A stretch of 64,000 nt of DNA from Lentzea albidocapillata subsp. violacea. GTDB taxonomy: Bacteria; Actinomycetota; Actinomycetes; Mycobacteriales; Pseudonocardiaceae. The notes beneath the pieces are model-generated. The model saw only the letters and a program-made list of their open reading frames with translations. It was not told the DNA's origin and did not search any database. Of this stretch, positions 9,901-17,464 are shown one piece after another. The stretch covers positions 310,001 to 374,000 of the forward strand of contig NZ_FNET01000004.1 in the NCBI RefSeq assembly GCF_900100275.1. Direction: 5' to 3'. Each line of letters begins with the position of its first letter. Position 1 is the stretch's first letter. Made by a program: the position numbers and the translations under genes.

Positions 9901-10499
9901 CCGGTCGTCTCGACGGTCACCTGGGCGATGATCGGCACGAACCGCCCCTCGGCCGTCATCGCGCGCTTGGCGCCGATGACGGACGCCTTGGTCTGCAGCA
10001 GGTCCTGCGATGTCTCGACGATGATCGCGTCCACCCCGCCGACGAGCAGGCCCTTGCACTGCTCCTGGTAGGCGTCGCGCAACGTCGCATAGGGAGCGTG
10101 GCCGAGCGTCGGCAGTTTGGTGCCGGGACCGACGGAGCCGAGCACGAACCGGGGCTGCCCGGACGTGCCGAACTCGTCCGCCACCTCCCTGGCCAGAGCG
10201 GCGCCGCGCTCGGACAGGTGGAAGATCTGGTCCGGAATGTCGTACTCGGCGAGGTTCGCGAGGTTCGCACCGAAAGTATTCGTTTCCACGGCATCGCAGC
10301 CGACTTCGAGATAGCCGCGATGCACCGCCTTGACGACGTCCGGGCGGGTGACGTTCAGGATCTCGTTGCAGCCCTCAAGACCGTTGAAGTCGTCGAGAGA
10401 GAGGTCAACGGCCTGAAGCATCGTGCCCATGGCCCCGTCAGCGACGACAACACGGTTCACCAGCGCTTCCAGCAACGGCGACTCTCCGCGATCACGCAT
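6960..10499 (-). CDS. metH: Cobalamin-dependent methionine synthase
   Basis: A 1179-residue full-length MetH that transfers a methyl group from methyltetrahydrofolate to homocysteine via bound B12. Domains in order: homocysteine/zinc domain (about 1-310, zinc ligand motif 'GGCCGTT' near 295); pterin-binding domain (about 340-610); B12 cap and Rossmann domain (about 640-890) with the cobalt-ligand motif 'GDVHDIGKN' near 735; and the SAM-binding activation domain at the C-terminus, with 'GYRGARYSFGYGACP' near 1110. All four modules look complete. There is no riboswitch in its 48-base upstream gap, but the B12-regulated cobalt transporter is nearby. Confidence 0.97.
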   Translation of the reverse strand: MRDRGESPLLEALVNRVVVADGAMGTMLQAVDLSLDDFNGLEGCNEILNVTRPDVVKAVHRGYLEVGCDAVETNTFGANLANLAEYDIPDQIFHLSERGAALAREVADEFGTSGQPRFVLGSVGPGTKLPTLGHAPYATLRDAYQEQCKGLLVGGVDAIIVETSQDLLQTKASVIGAKRAMTAEGRFVPIIAQVTVETTGTMLLGSEIGAALTALEPLGIDLIGLNCATGPAEMSEHLRTLSKHARIPLSVMPNAGLPELGPHGAVYPLSPEELAQALAGFVREFGARLVGGCCGTTSEHLRQVADAVRDLGPSARRPRPEPGVSSLYQAVPFKQDASVLMIGERTNANGSKAFREAMLAEKWEDCIEIARDQTREGAHLIDLCIDYVGRDGEADMRALASRLATASTLPIVLDSTEPGVLQAGLECLGGRSAVNSVNYEDGDGPDSRFQKIMRLVSEHGAAVVALCIDEEGQARTAEWKIRVATRLIEDLTTNWGMRVNDIIVDCLTFPISTGQEEVRRDALETIEAIRELKRRYPDVQTTLGLSNVSFGLNPAARQVLNSVFLHECVQAGLDTAIVHASKIVPMARIPDEQRAVALDLVYDRRREGYDPLQKLMELFEGVTTKSNSATRVEELAALPLFERLQRRIIDGERNGLEADLDAALDERPALQIINDTLLAGMKTVGELFGSGQMQLPFVLQSAEVMKTAVAHLEPHMERSDDGGKGRIVLATVKGDVHDIGKNLVDIILSNNGYEVVNIGIKQPINTILEAAEEHRADAIGMSGLLVKSTVIMKENLEEMNSRGVAARWPVLLGGAALTRAYVENDLTEMYFGDVRYARDAFEGLRLMDAIMAAKRGETPMVDSETQAKVLERKARRERSLRIAAARKAAAGEEEVMTGRSDVAADNPIPVPPFWGSRVVKGIPVADYSALLDERATFMGQWGLKGTRGGGPTYEELVETEGRPRLRYWMERLATEGVLAHAALVYGYFPCVSDGDDLVILTEPSVGAAERFRFTFPRQKRDRRLCLSDFWRSKESGEADVIAFHLVTMGQPIADYANELFGKNAYREYLEVHGLGVQLTEALAEYWHKRVREELVWPTGGTVAAEDPADVEEYFKLGYRGARYSFGYGACPEMEDRRRIVELLEPSRIGVSLSEELQLHPEQSTDAFVAHHPEAKYFNV

Positions 10500-10547
10500 G
10501 GGCCAAGCCTACGATGAGTTGACTGGCCGAACCCGTAGTCTGGCGCC

Positions 10548-11447
10548 GTGAACGATCCGTCCCAGGAATCCCCGACCCCCTCGAACCCGCGCATCCCGCT
10601 CACTGCTCCGATCATGGTCTGTGCGTTCGAAGGCTGGAACGACGCCGGCGACGCCGCCAGCACCGCGATCGAGCACCTCCAACTCACCTGGGACGCCACG
10701 CCGCTCGCCGAGATCGACCCGGACGACTACTACGACTTCCAGGTGACGCGCCCCAGCGTCCGCATGGTGGACGGCGTCACCCGCAGGGTCGACTGGCCGA
10801 CGACGCGGCTGTCGGTGTGCAGGCCTCCGGGCTCGGACGTGGACGTCATACTCGTGCACGGCATCGAGCCGAACATGCGGTGGCGCAAGTTCGCCGCCGA
10901 ACTGCTGGGCCACATCGACGCCCTCGGGGTGACGACGGTGGTGACGCTGGGCGCACTGCTGATGGACACGCCCCACACGCGCCCGGTCCCGGTCACCGGC
11001 ACGGCCTACGACGCGGACGCCGCCGAGAAGTTCGGCCTGGAGCACTCGAAGTACGAGGGCCCGACCGGCATCGTCGGCGTGTTCCAGGACGCGTGCGTGC
11101 AGGCGGGCATCCCGGCGATCTCGTTCTGGGCCGCCGTGCCGCACTACGTCTCGCAGCCGCCCTCCCCCAAGGCCACGCTGGCCCTGCTGCACCGGGTCGA
11201 GGAGGTGCTCGACATCGAGGTCCCGCTCGGCGCGCTGCCGGAGCAGGCCGAGGAGTGGGAGCGCACGGTCACCGAGATGGCCGACGAGGACGAGGACGTG
11301 CGCAACTACGTCCGTGCCCTGGAAGAGCGCGGCGACGCGGAACTGCAGATCACCGAGGCGTCGGGTGACGACATCGCCGCGGAGTTCGAGCGCTACCTGC
11401 GCCGCCGCGGGCGTGGTCCGGGCTGGCCGTCGACCGGTCCGCGCTAG
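10548..11447 (+). CDS. PAC2-family protein
   Basis: A 299-residue protein starting at GTG, divergent from metH. It has the PAC2 fold sequence 'PIMVCAFEGWNDAGDAAS' at the N-terminus and 'GVTTVVTLGALLMDTPHTRPVPVTGTA' in the middle. The C-terminal region is acidic and helical ('EEWERTVTEMADEDEDVRNYV'), followed by a basic tail. PAC2 proteins are related to proteasome assembly chaperones; the bacterial role is not established. The same gene neighbours metH and mshC in mycobacteria. Its TAG stop coincides with the left end of a 163-bp hairpin element, which appears to have inserted in the stop codon. Confidence 0.85.
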   Translation: MNDPSQESPTPSNPRIPLTAPIMVCAFEGWNDAGDAASTAIEHLQLTWDATPLAEIDPDDYYDFQVTRPSVRMVDGVTRRVDWPTTRLSVCRPPGSDVDVILVHGIEPNMRWRKFAAELLGHIDALGVTTVVTLGALLMDTPHTRPVPVTGTAYDADAAEKFGLEHSKYEGPTGIVGVFQDACVQAGIPAISFWAAVPHYVSQPPSPKATLALLHRVEEVLDIEVPLGALPEQAEEWERTVTEMADEDEDVRNYVRALEERGDAELQITEASGDDIAAEFERYLRRRGRGPGWPSTGPR

Positions 11448-11608
11448 TGGTGTGGCCCGGAAGGTTGCCGGGGGGATTCGCGGTCAGACGGGTGCATCGT
11501 GGTGTCGCCCCCACGTCGTCGTACTGGTGGTACGGGGGCGTGGGGGCGGCGCCGCGAGGTGCCCTGCTGAGCGTGGATTACCTCGCCGACGTTCCGGGTC
11601 GCGCCACT
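11446..11608 (+). repeat. 163-bp hairpin element, copy 1 (MITE-like)
   Basis: The two ends are inverted: AGTGGTGTGGCCCGGA on the left and the complement of AGTGGCGCGACCCGGA on the right. Pairing continues inwards to a 5-base loop TGGTG, so the whole element is one imperfect palindrome of two 79-base arms. By hand count about 56 positions pair by Watson-Crick, 15 are G-U and 8 mismatch. A second copy, about 97% identical and of equal length, is at 31392-31554 in the same orientation. Flanks TA (11445-11446) and TA (11608-11609) are consistent with a TA target duplication. It has no room for a transposase. Confidence 0.85.
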
Positions 11609-11681
11609 AACCCTGTTCTGACCGCACGCGGGGACGCTACGAGCGCACGAAAGCTCCCCGCGTGCGCTTGAACAGCGGGGG

Positions 11682-11703
11682 TGTCAGACCCCCTCGCTAA
11701 GCT
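11682..11703 (+). promoter_or_regulatory. PafBC-like promoter TGTCAGAC-N8-TAAGCT
   Basis: TGTCAGAC at 11682-11689 is followed after exactly 8 bases by the -10-like TAAGCT at 11698-11703. The layout equals that of mycobacterial DNA-damage promoters recognised with PafBC (TGTCRGTG-N8-TAnnnT), with AC in place of TG. It would transcribe the MFS gene. Two further copies lie at 22639 and 31590. Confidence 0.55.
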
Positions 11704-11766
11704 TGAAATTGGGGGTACCCGGCCCGCGCCGTGTGTGTGGTGTGTACACATAGGCCGGAGGTGTCC

Positions 11767-12927
11767 GTGGGGCGGTTGGCACGCGCCGGGTTGTACGCGG
11801 GCGCTTTGATCGGGCCGTTCGGCGGCGCCGTGACCACCTCGATCCTGCCCGAGATCGGCGCCGGCTTCGGAAGGTCGGCGGGCAGCGCCGCCTCGACGCT
11901 CACCTACTACCTCGTGCCGTTCGCGGTGCTGATGCTGGCTTCCGGCACGCTCGCGCAGCGCTGGGGTCCACAACGGACCATCCGGATCGCCTACGTCGCC
12001 TACGCGTTGACGTCCGTGCTGGCCGCCTGCTCGTGGACCTTCGAGGTGCTGCTGGCCTCCCGCGCGTTGCAGGGCGCGGCGAACTCGTTCACGACTCCGG
12101 TGCTGCTGGCGGTGATCGCCGCCTCGACGCCGAGGGAGAAGCTCGGGCGGGCGCTGGGGTTGTTCGGGTCGATGCAGGCGGCCGGGCAGACGTCCGCGCC
12201 GCTCGTCGGCGGGCTCACCGCCGAGGTCGACTGGCGGCTGGCGTTCGTGGTCATCGCGGTGGTCGCCGTCGCGCTGGCGGTCCTGGGCGTGCCGCAGACG
12301 GAGGCCGAACCGCAGCGCGACGCGAGTCTGCGCAGCGCGTTCGTGCCGAGCACGCTGCGGCCCGCGCTCATGGCGTTCGTCTGCTGGGGGTGCCTGGGCG
12401 GGCTGTCGTTCCTCGTGGCGTTCCGGCTGGACGACGTGTTCGGCCTGGGCGCGGGTGAACGCGGCCTGCTGCTCACCGGCTTCGGCATCGTCGGGTTCCT
12501 GACCGCGCGGCAGATCGGCAGGGCCGTCGACAGGTTCGGTGCCGCCACCACGGTCGTCGCCGGCGCGACGCTGGGCGCGGGGCTCGTCGCGGCGGTGGGC
12601 ACGGTCCCGGTCGCGGCGGTCGCGGTCATCGCGTGGGCGCTGACCGGGGCCGCCGCGCAGGGCGTGCTGGTGAGTCTCAACGCGCTGGTGCTGCAGAGCG
12701 GCAGCGCCAACAGGGGCGGCAGCGTCAGTGTCGTGCAGTCACTGCGCTTCATGGGCGCCGCCGCGGCCCCGCTGGCGTTCGTCCCGCTCTACCAGTCGCA
12801 CCCGCTGGCGGCCTTCCTCGTCCCGGCGGCGCTGCTGGTGACCGTGCCCGCGATCCTCACGTGGACAGGTCGCGCCGGCGGAACCCGGCGAACCCCGCCG
12901 CCAGAAGCACCACCGCCACCACTGTGA
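11767..12927 (+). CDS. MFS transporter
   Basis: A 386-residue major facilitator protein with about 12 helices. The loop after helix 2 carries 'GTLAQRWGPQRTIRIAY', the MFS motif A-like segment, and the second half repeats the pattern with 'ARQIGRAVDRFG'. The GTG at 11767 is preferred because GGAGG lies 5 bases before it. Earlier in-frame GTGs would add a hydrophilic extension. It is most like drug/metabolite efflux MFS proteins, but the substrate is unknown. The Pro-rich tail (after '[10 protein letters not shown]') runs over the 3' end of the convergent ABC permease gene by 71 bases and may be an extension caused by loss of an earlier stop. Confidence 0.82.
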   Translation: MGRLARAGLYAGALIGPFGGAVTTSILPEIGAGFGRSAGSAASTLTYYLVPFAVLMLASGTLAQRWGPQRTIRIAYVAYALTSVLAACSWTFEVLLASRALQGAANSFTTPVLLAVIAASTPREKLGRALGLFGSMQAAGQTSAPLVGGLTAEVDWRLAFVVIAVVAVALAVLGVPQTEAEPQRDASLRSAFVPSTLRPALMAFVCWGCLGGLSFLVAFRLDDVFGLGAGERGLLLTGFGIVGFLTARQIGRAVDRFGAATTVVAGATLGAGLVAAVGTVPVAAVAVIAWALTGAAAQGVLVSLNALVLQSGSANRGGSVSVVQSLRFMGAAAAPLAFVPLYQSHPLAAFLVPAALLVTVPAILTWTGRAGGTRRTPPPEAPPPPL

Positions 12928-14440
12928 GCCACGCGAGCGGCCCGAAGGTGATGTCCGGGTACTTCGGGACGTGCGTGAACGGCGAGAGATCGATCATCCA
13001 CTGGTCGAGCTGCAGCGCGGGGCCGAGCAGCGTGAGCACCAGCGCCACCGACACCACCGCCCAGCTCACGCCCGTGAGCTGGGGGAACAGTCCGAACAGG
13101 ACCAGCGCCACGCCCGCGATCACCCACGCGGCCGGGAGCTGGACCAGTGCCGCGCCGAGCATCTGCGGCAGGACGGTGCCCAGGTCGTTCGTCTGCACGC
13201 CGTAGACGAGGCCCAGGCCGAGGCCGGCCGCCGCCAGCACGACCGCGCCGCCCACCAGGGCGAACACCGCGTGCGAGGCCACCCAGCCCCAGCGCGAGAC
13301 CGGCGTGGCGAGGATCGGCTCCGCGCGGAAAGACGTCTCCTCCGACCGCAGCCGCAGGACGGCCTGCACGAGGTAGATCGACGAGATCAGCCCGAGCAGC
13401 TGGGTGACGGTCGCGAAGAACGCGTCGACCATCGCGTCGGCCCCGCCGATCTTGCTGACGATCTGCCCGAGCGCCGGGTTGTCCTGCACCATCTGCCCGA
13501 CGGCCTGCGCGACGCTGCCGTAGATCACGCCCACCGCGAACAACGCGATGGACCAGCCGATCAGCGAGCCCTTCTGCAGCCGCCACGCCAGTCCGAACGG
13601 GCTGCCGATCGTGCCCTGCGCCGGGCCGAGCCGGGCGGCCAGCAGACCGAGCCCCACGTCGCGGCGGGACACGATGTACGCGGAAATCCCCGTCACCAGG
13701 ACGAACGTCGCCAGCGGGAGCAGCAGCACCCAGAACCTGTTGTCCGCGAACGACCGCACGTGCTCGGTCCAGCCGATCGGCGAGAACCAGGTCAGCCACT
13801 GCGGCCCCGACTCCCCCGCCGCGTCGCCCGCCGCGCGCAGCAGGTAGGTGACGCCGAGGAACCCGCCCGCGATCGCGTTCGACACGCGCGAGTTCTCCGA
13901 GAGCTGCGCGGTGAACGCGCTGACGGCGGTGAACACCAGCCCGACGCTCGCCGTGGAGAGACCGAACGCGAACGCGCCCGCCGGGTCCAGGTCCGTGCCG
14001 ATCAACGCCAGCGCCTGCAGCAGCCCGATCAGCAGGCTCGTGCCGCCCGCGACGATCACCGCGGCGGCGAGCGGCGCGTGCCGTCCGACCACCGTGGCGG
14101 CGATGAGCTCGGTACGGCCCGCTTCTTCTTCCGCGCGCGTGTGCCGGGTGACGACCAGCATGGCCATGATCGCGACGAACAGGCCGGAGAAGACACCCCA
14201 GCGCCACACCACCAGGCCGCCCAGCGACGACCAGTCGTGCAGCGGGCCGAGCATCGCCAGGAACGCGGAGTTCGCGTTCGCGGTCACGCCGAGCAGGTCC
14301 CGGGACTGCTGGGTGTCGTACAGCTCCGCCAGCGCGGTCGTCGTCGAGTAGGTGACGCCGACGAGGAAGAGCACCCAGATCGGCAGCAGGATCCGGTCGC
14401 GGCGCAGCGCCAGGCGGACGAGTTGCCAGGTGCCGATCAT
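12857..14440 (-). CDS. ABC-2 type exporter permease (duplicated membrane domain)
   Basis: A 527-residue membrane protein with about 12 helices arranged as two six-helix halves, as in the large YhgE/TipC-type ABC-2 permeases. The ATG at 14440 overlaps the ATPase stop by four bases, and upstream open frame is antisense noise. The start '[17 protein letters not shown]' and the Arg-rich loop '[16 protein letters not shown]' are typical. The C-terminus '[13 protein letters not shown]' is the common end of this family. It forms an exporter with the preceding ATPase, probably for a hydrophobic compound. Expression is probably controlled by the divergent MarR/GbsR-type gene. Confidence 0.85.
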   Translation of the reverse strand: MIGTWQLVRLALRRDRILLPIWVLFLVGVTYSTTTALAELYDTQQSRDLLGVTANANSAFLAMLGPLHDWSSLGGLVVWRWGVFSGLFVAIMAMLVVTRHTRAEEEAGRTELIAATVVGRHAPLAAAVIVAGGTSLLIGLLQALALIGTDLDPAGAFAFGLSTASVGLVFTAVSAFTAQLSENSRVSNAIAGGFLGVTYLLRAAGDAAGESGPQWLTWFSPIGWTEHVRSFADNRFWVLLLPLATFVLVTGISAYIVSRRDVGLGLLAARLGPAQGTIGSPFGLAWRLQKGSLIGWSIALFAVGVIYGSVAQAVGQMVQDNPALGQIVSKIGGADAMVDAFFATVTQLLGLISSIYLVQAVLRLRSEETSFRAEPILATPVSRWGWVASHAVFALVGGAVVLAAAGLGLGLVYGVQTNDLGTVLPQMLGAALVQLPAAWVIAGVALVLFGLFPQLTGVSWAVVSVALVLTLLGPALQLDQWMIDLSPFTHVPKYPDITFGPLAWLTVVAVVLLAAGFAGFRRRDLST

Positions 14441-15324
14441 TTCGCGTCCTCGTAGTGGCGCAGGAACAGTTCCTCCAGCGTGGGCGGCTGGGAGGTCAGG
14501 GTGCGCACGCCCGTTGACACGAGCTGCTTGAGGACGGGGTCGAGCTGGTCCGAGTCCACCTCGAACCTGACCCGGTTGCCCTCGGCGACCAGGTCGTGCA
14601 CGCCGGCCAGGTCCGTGAGGCCGTTGGGCGGGCCCGCGAGCTCGGCGGAGATCGACGTGCGGGTGAGGTGCCGCAGGTCGGCGAGCGTGCCGGTCTCGAC
14701 GATGTGGCCGCCCCGGATGATGCTCACCCGGTCGCACAGGGCCTCGACCTCGGCGAGGATGTGGCTGGAGAGCAGCACGGTGCGGCCGCGGCCGCGTTCG
14801 TCGTTGATGCAGTCCTGGAACACGGCCTCCATCAGCGGGTCGAGGCCGGAGGTCGGCTCGTCGAGGATCAGCAGTTCGACGTCGCTCGACAGGGCGGCGA
14901 CCAGCGCGACCTTCTGCCGGTTGCCCTTGGAGTAGGTGCGGCCCTTCTTGCGCGGGTCCAGCTCGAAGCGCTCCAGGAGCTCGGCGCGGCGGGCCTTGTT
15001 CAGGCCGCCGCGGAGCCGTCCGAGCAGGTCGATGACCTCGCCACCGGTCAGGTTGGGCCAGAGGTTGACGTCGCCGGGGACGTAGGCGAGGCGGCGGTGC
15101 AGGGCCGCGGTGTCCTTCCACGGATCGCCGCCGAGCAGCCGCGCGGTGCCGGAGTCGGCACGCAGCAGGCCGAGGAGGACCCGGATCGCCGTCGACTTGC
15201 CGGCGCCGTTCGGGCCCAGGAAGCCGTGCACCTCACCGGTCCGGACGTCCAGGTCCAGATCGTCCAGCGCGCGCGTCGGGCCGAAGGTCTTCACCAGGCC
15301 CGACACGGATATCGCAGATGTCAT
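14437..15324 (-). CDS. ABC exporter ATP-binding protein
   Basis: A 295-residue ATPase. Walker A is 'GPNGAGKST' (about residues 39-47), Walker B is '[13 protein letters not shown]' (about 150-162), and the switch His is in 'LLSSHI'. The signature motif is 'YSKGNRQK' instead of LSGGQ, a variant seen in this exporter subfamily rather than a sign of decay. A C-terminal domain of about 80 residues follows. It powers the permease encoded next and is the first gene of that operon, divergent from the regulator at 15407 with an inverted repeat between them. Confidence 0.92.
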   Translation of the reverse strand: MTSAISVSGLVKTFGPTRALDDLDLDVRTGEVHGFLGPNGAGKSTAIRVLLGLLRADSGTARLLGGDPWKDTAALHRRLAYVPGDVNLWPNLTGGEVIDLLGRLRGGLNKARRAELLERFELDPRKKGRTYSKGNRQKVALVAALSSDVELLILDEPTSGLDPLMEAVFQDCINDERGRGRTVLLSSHILAEVEALCDRVSIIRGGHIVETGTLADLRHLTRTSISAELAGPPNGLTDLAGVHDLVAEGNRVRFEVDSDQLDPVLKQLVSTGVRTLTSQPPTLEELFLRHYEDAK

Positions 15325-15344
15325 GGCGGGTAAGCTACGCTTCT

Positions 15345-15360
15345 TTCACAAGTTCGTGAA
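15345..15360. promoter_or_regulatory. Inverted repeat TTCAC-N6-GTGAA, probable operator
   Basis: A 16-bp dyad in the 82-base gap between the divergent ABC exporter and the MarR/GbsR-type gene. The position and symmetry fit a dimeric winged-helix repressor site controlling both directions. It is the only strong dyad in the gap. Confidence 0.6.
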
Positions 15361-15406
15361 GCATGTAAATTTTGCCCGATCGGCTGACGAAAGGGATGAT
15401 GCCGCC

Positions 15407-15904
15407 GTGACGAGTGCTACGGAGCGTGACACGCAGGCGGTGAGCCAGTTCGTCGAACGGTTCGGCGGGATCCTGGCGGACACCGGCGTGCCCCGCATGC
15501 CGGCTCGCATCCTCGCGGCCCTGCTGACGACGGACTCCGGACGGCTCACCGCGGCCGAGATCGCCGACCTGCTGCAGATCTCCCCGGCGGCGGTGTCGGG
15601 CGCGGTGCGCTACCTGACCACCGTCCAGATCGTCAGCCGCGAACGCGAGCCCGGATCACGCCGCGACGTCTACCGGATGCGCGACAACGTCTGGTACGAG
15701 GCGACGTTCCGCAAGGACCAGATGCTCGGCATGATCGACGAGGTGCTCGGCGAGGGCGTCGAGGCGCTCGGCGCGGACTCCGACGCGGGGACGCGGCTGG
15801 ACGAGACGCGCGAGTTCTTCCGGTTCTGCCACGGCGAGATCGGCTCGATGCTGGACCGCTGGCGGGTGCACCGCGAGAAGTGGCTGGCCAGGCGGCCTTC
15901 CTGA
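15407..15904 (+). CDS. MarR/GbsR-family transcriptional regulator
   Basis: A 165-residue protein starting at GTG. It has a winged helix-turn-helix at about residues 30-95: 'LTAAEIADLLQISPAAVSGAVRYL' is the recognition region, and 'REPGSRRDVYRM' is the wing. Helices on both sides would form the dimer interface, as in GbsR-type MarR proteins, which often sit next to ABC-2 exporters and repress them. It is divergent from such an exporter here, and a dyad lies in the gap. The inducer is probably the exported compound, but nothing in the sequence identifies it. Confidence 0.85.
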   Translation: MTSATERDTQAVSQFVERFGGILADTGVPRMPARILAALLTTDSGRLTAAEIADLLQISPAAVSGAVRYLTTVQIVSREREPGSRRDVYRMRDNVWYEATFRKDQMLGMIDEVLGEGVEALGADSDAGTRLDETREFFRFCHGEIGSMLDRWRVHREKWLARRPS

Positions 15905-15912
15905 ACGGCGAA

Positions 15913-15944
15913 AGGGGGAGCCTCCGCTGGTGGAAGCTCCCCCT
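15913..15944. terminator. Bidirectional hairpin terminator
   Basis: The stem AGGGGGAGC pairs perfectly with GCTCCCCCT, with a 14-base loop. It lies in the 51-base gap between the convergent regulator and S1 protease genes. Confidence 0.75.
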
Positions 15945-15955
15945 CTCCGGTCGCG

Positions 15956-17056
15956 TCAGCCCGTCGTGAGCGTCAGGTTGTACACCGAGAGGATCTCGTT
16001 GAGCGGCTGGTAGTAGGTCGTGCCGCCGCTGGTGCAGTTGCCGGAGCCACCCGAGGTGACGCCCTGCGCCTGCGTGCCGCTGACCCACGAGCCACCCGAG
16101 TCACCGGGCTCCGCGCACACGTTCGTGCGGGTGAGGCCGCTGACCGAGCCCTCCTGGTAGTTCACGGTCTGGTTCTTGGCCTGGACCTCGCCGCAGTGCC
16201 AGCCCGTGGTCGAGCCGGAACGGCAGATCGAGGCGCCGATCGCGGACTCGGTGTGACCGGAGACGATCACGTCCGCGCCGCCGTAGTGGTTGACCTTGGC
16301 CGTGGACGTCCAGGACGAGTTGGTCCTGACGAACGCGTAGTCGTTGCCAGGGAAGGACGACCTGTCGAACGCGCCCATCGCCGTCCTGTCGACGCCGGTC
16401 ACCGTGTCGCCGGGCGAACCGCAGTGCCCGGCGGTGACGAAGCCGCCCCCGACCGCGAAGCCGACGGAGCAGCGTCCGGCGTTGTTGATGTAGTAGGCGT
16501 CGCCACCGCGGATGTCCTTGAACAGCCGCGGCGCCTCGTCGGTCTCGACGACCTTCGCGACCGGGCCCGCCTTCTCCACCAGCGCCTGCGCCGCCTGGGT
16601 CTGGCCGCGCCTGACGGTGATCGTGACCGCGTTCGCCTTCGTGTCGACGTACCAGCCGGTGACCTCGGCCGGAGCCGGCGACGCGTCCAGCTTCGCCTTG
16701 GCCGCGTCGAGGTCGCTCGCCCTGTGCGCGACCGTGCGGGGCTCCGCGCCGAGCTTGCGGAGTCGTTCGGTCTTGGCCTCGTCGGTCACGCCCACGACGA
16801 GCTTGCCGATGGACGCGTCGAACCACGCGCCGCCGTAGCTCTCGCCGGCGAACCCTTCCGCGACCCGCTGCAGGACCGTGGCCGCGCTCTCCTGGCGCAG
16901 CCTCTGCGTCGCCTGTGTGGCGTCCAGGCCGAGGTCGCGCTGCATCGCGGCGAGCAGGTCGGCGGATGGTCCCTCGGCGGCGACGGCGGCAGGGGAGACC
17001 GTCGTCGCGAGAGCGCCCGCCAACACGGCCACAGCTGCGACAGCCATGCGCTTCAT
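15956..17056 (-). CDS. Secreted S1-family serine protease (streptogrisin/alpha-lytic type)
   Basis: A 366-residue preproenzyme. The signal peptide is residues 1-28 (cleavage near 'AAVAA'), a pro-region of about 155 residues acts as folding helper, and the chymotrypsin-like domain starts near residue 186 ('DIRGGDAYYINNAGRC'). The catalytic triad is His211 ('TAGHC'), Asp239 ('NDYAF') and Ser320 ('GDSGGS'). Six Cys in the mature part can form three disulfides. The ATG at 17056 is preferred because AGGAG lies 8 bases upstream. The enzyme is exported and self-processed, with probable broad specificity. It shares a 408-base divergent region with an S8 protease. Confidence 0.93.
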   Translation of the reverse strand: MKRMAVAAVAVLAGALATTVSPAAVAAEGPSADLLAAMQRDLGLDATQATQRLRQESAATVLQRVAEGFAGESYGGAWFDASIGKLVVGVTDEAKTERLRKLGAEPRTVAHRASDLDAAKAKLDASPAPAEVTGWYVDTKANAVTITVRRGQTQAAQALVEKAGPVAKVVETDEAPRLFKDIRGGDAYYINNAGRCSVGFAVGGGFVTAGHCGSPGDTVTGVDRTAMGAFDRSSFPGNDYAFVRTNSSWTSTAKVNHYGGADVIVSGHTESAIGASICRSGSTTGWHCGEVQAKNQTVNYQEGSVSGLTRTNVCAEPGDSGGSWVSGTQAQGVTSGGSGNCTSGGTTYYQPLNEILSVYNLTLTTG

Positions 17057-17464
17057 AGGCAATTCTCCTTGGTCTTCGGTTTGTGCAGGGCCGGTGTAAC
17101 GCCGGACCGGGCAACCGCGATGAGGAGATCAGCTGTGCTGCAACACAGCCCGTACGACACCGGATGAATGGCGTCCCCAGGCGGCGAACTGCCCGATCAG
17201 TTCGTTCCTCCGTCTGGGCGACGCTACTTCGGCATGCCTACCGGACGGTAGGGTCGTTCGAGGGGTGGACCTCGCGGCGTTCGGGTTGGTATAGGGAATC
17301 CAAATGCGTCCTGTCAGCCTATTTCCGTGACGCAGAGCAACCATTCGCCTTGACACGCAACGTCAAAACTGTCAACAGTTCGCACTCGCTGGCGTATCCC
17401 TCTGACCTGCGGTTTAGGGCTAGCGTCAGGGCACCCTGTTCCCTGCACGAGGGAGAACCCTGCC
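17057..17464. other. 408-base intergenic region between divergent protease genes
   Basis: No gene is supported here. It must hold the promoters of both secreted proteases. Visible elements are TTGACA at 17350-17355, an inverted repeat AACTGT-CA-ACAGTT at 17367-17380, and GAGGGAGA just before the S8 start. It is less GC-rich than neighbouring coding DNA, as expected for regulatory DNA. Exact promoters cannot be fixed by eye. Confidence 0.6.

Noticed and set aside
7560..10517. A 985-codon open frame on the plus strand opposite metH
   Set aside because: Antisense open frames are common in high-GC genes with G/C at third positions; the sequence is Arg/Ala/His-rich without any family likeness, and metH is unmistakable.
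11447..11671. A short ORF through hairpin element copy 1
   Set aside because: Open by chance within a palindrome; the equivalent frame in copy 2 leads into different flanking DNA, and the element is non-coding by structure.
14437..15324. ABC ATPase signature 'SKGNRQK' as evidence of a degenerate, inactive ATPase
   Set aside because: This variant is normal for the exporter subfamily; Walker A, Walker B and the switch His are intact.
17350..17380. TTGACA plus dyad as a complete sigma-70-type promoter for the S8 protease
   Set aside because: No convincing -10 box lies 16-18 bases downstream of TTGACA; listed only as elements of the intergenic region.
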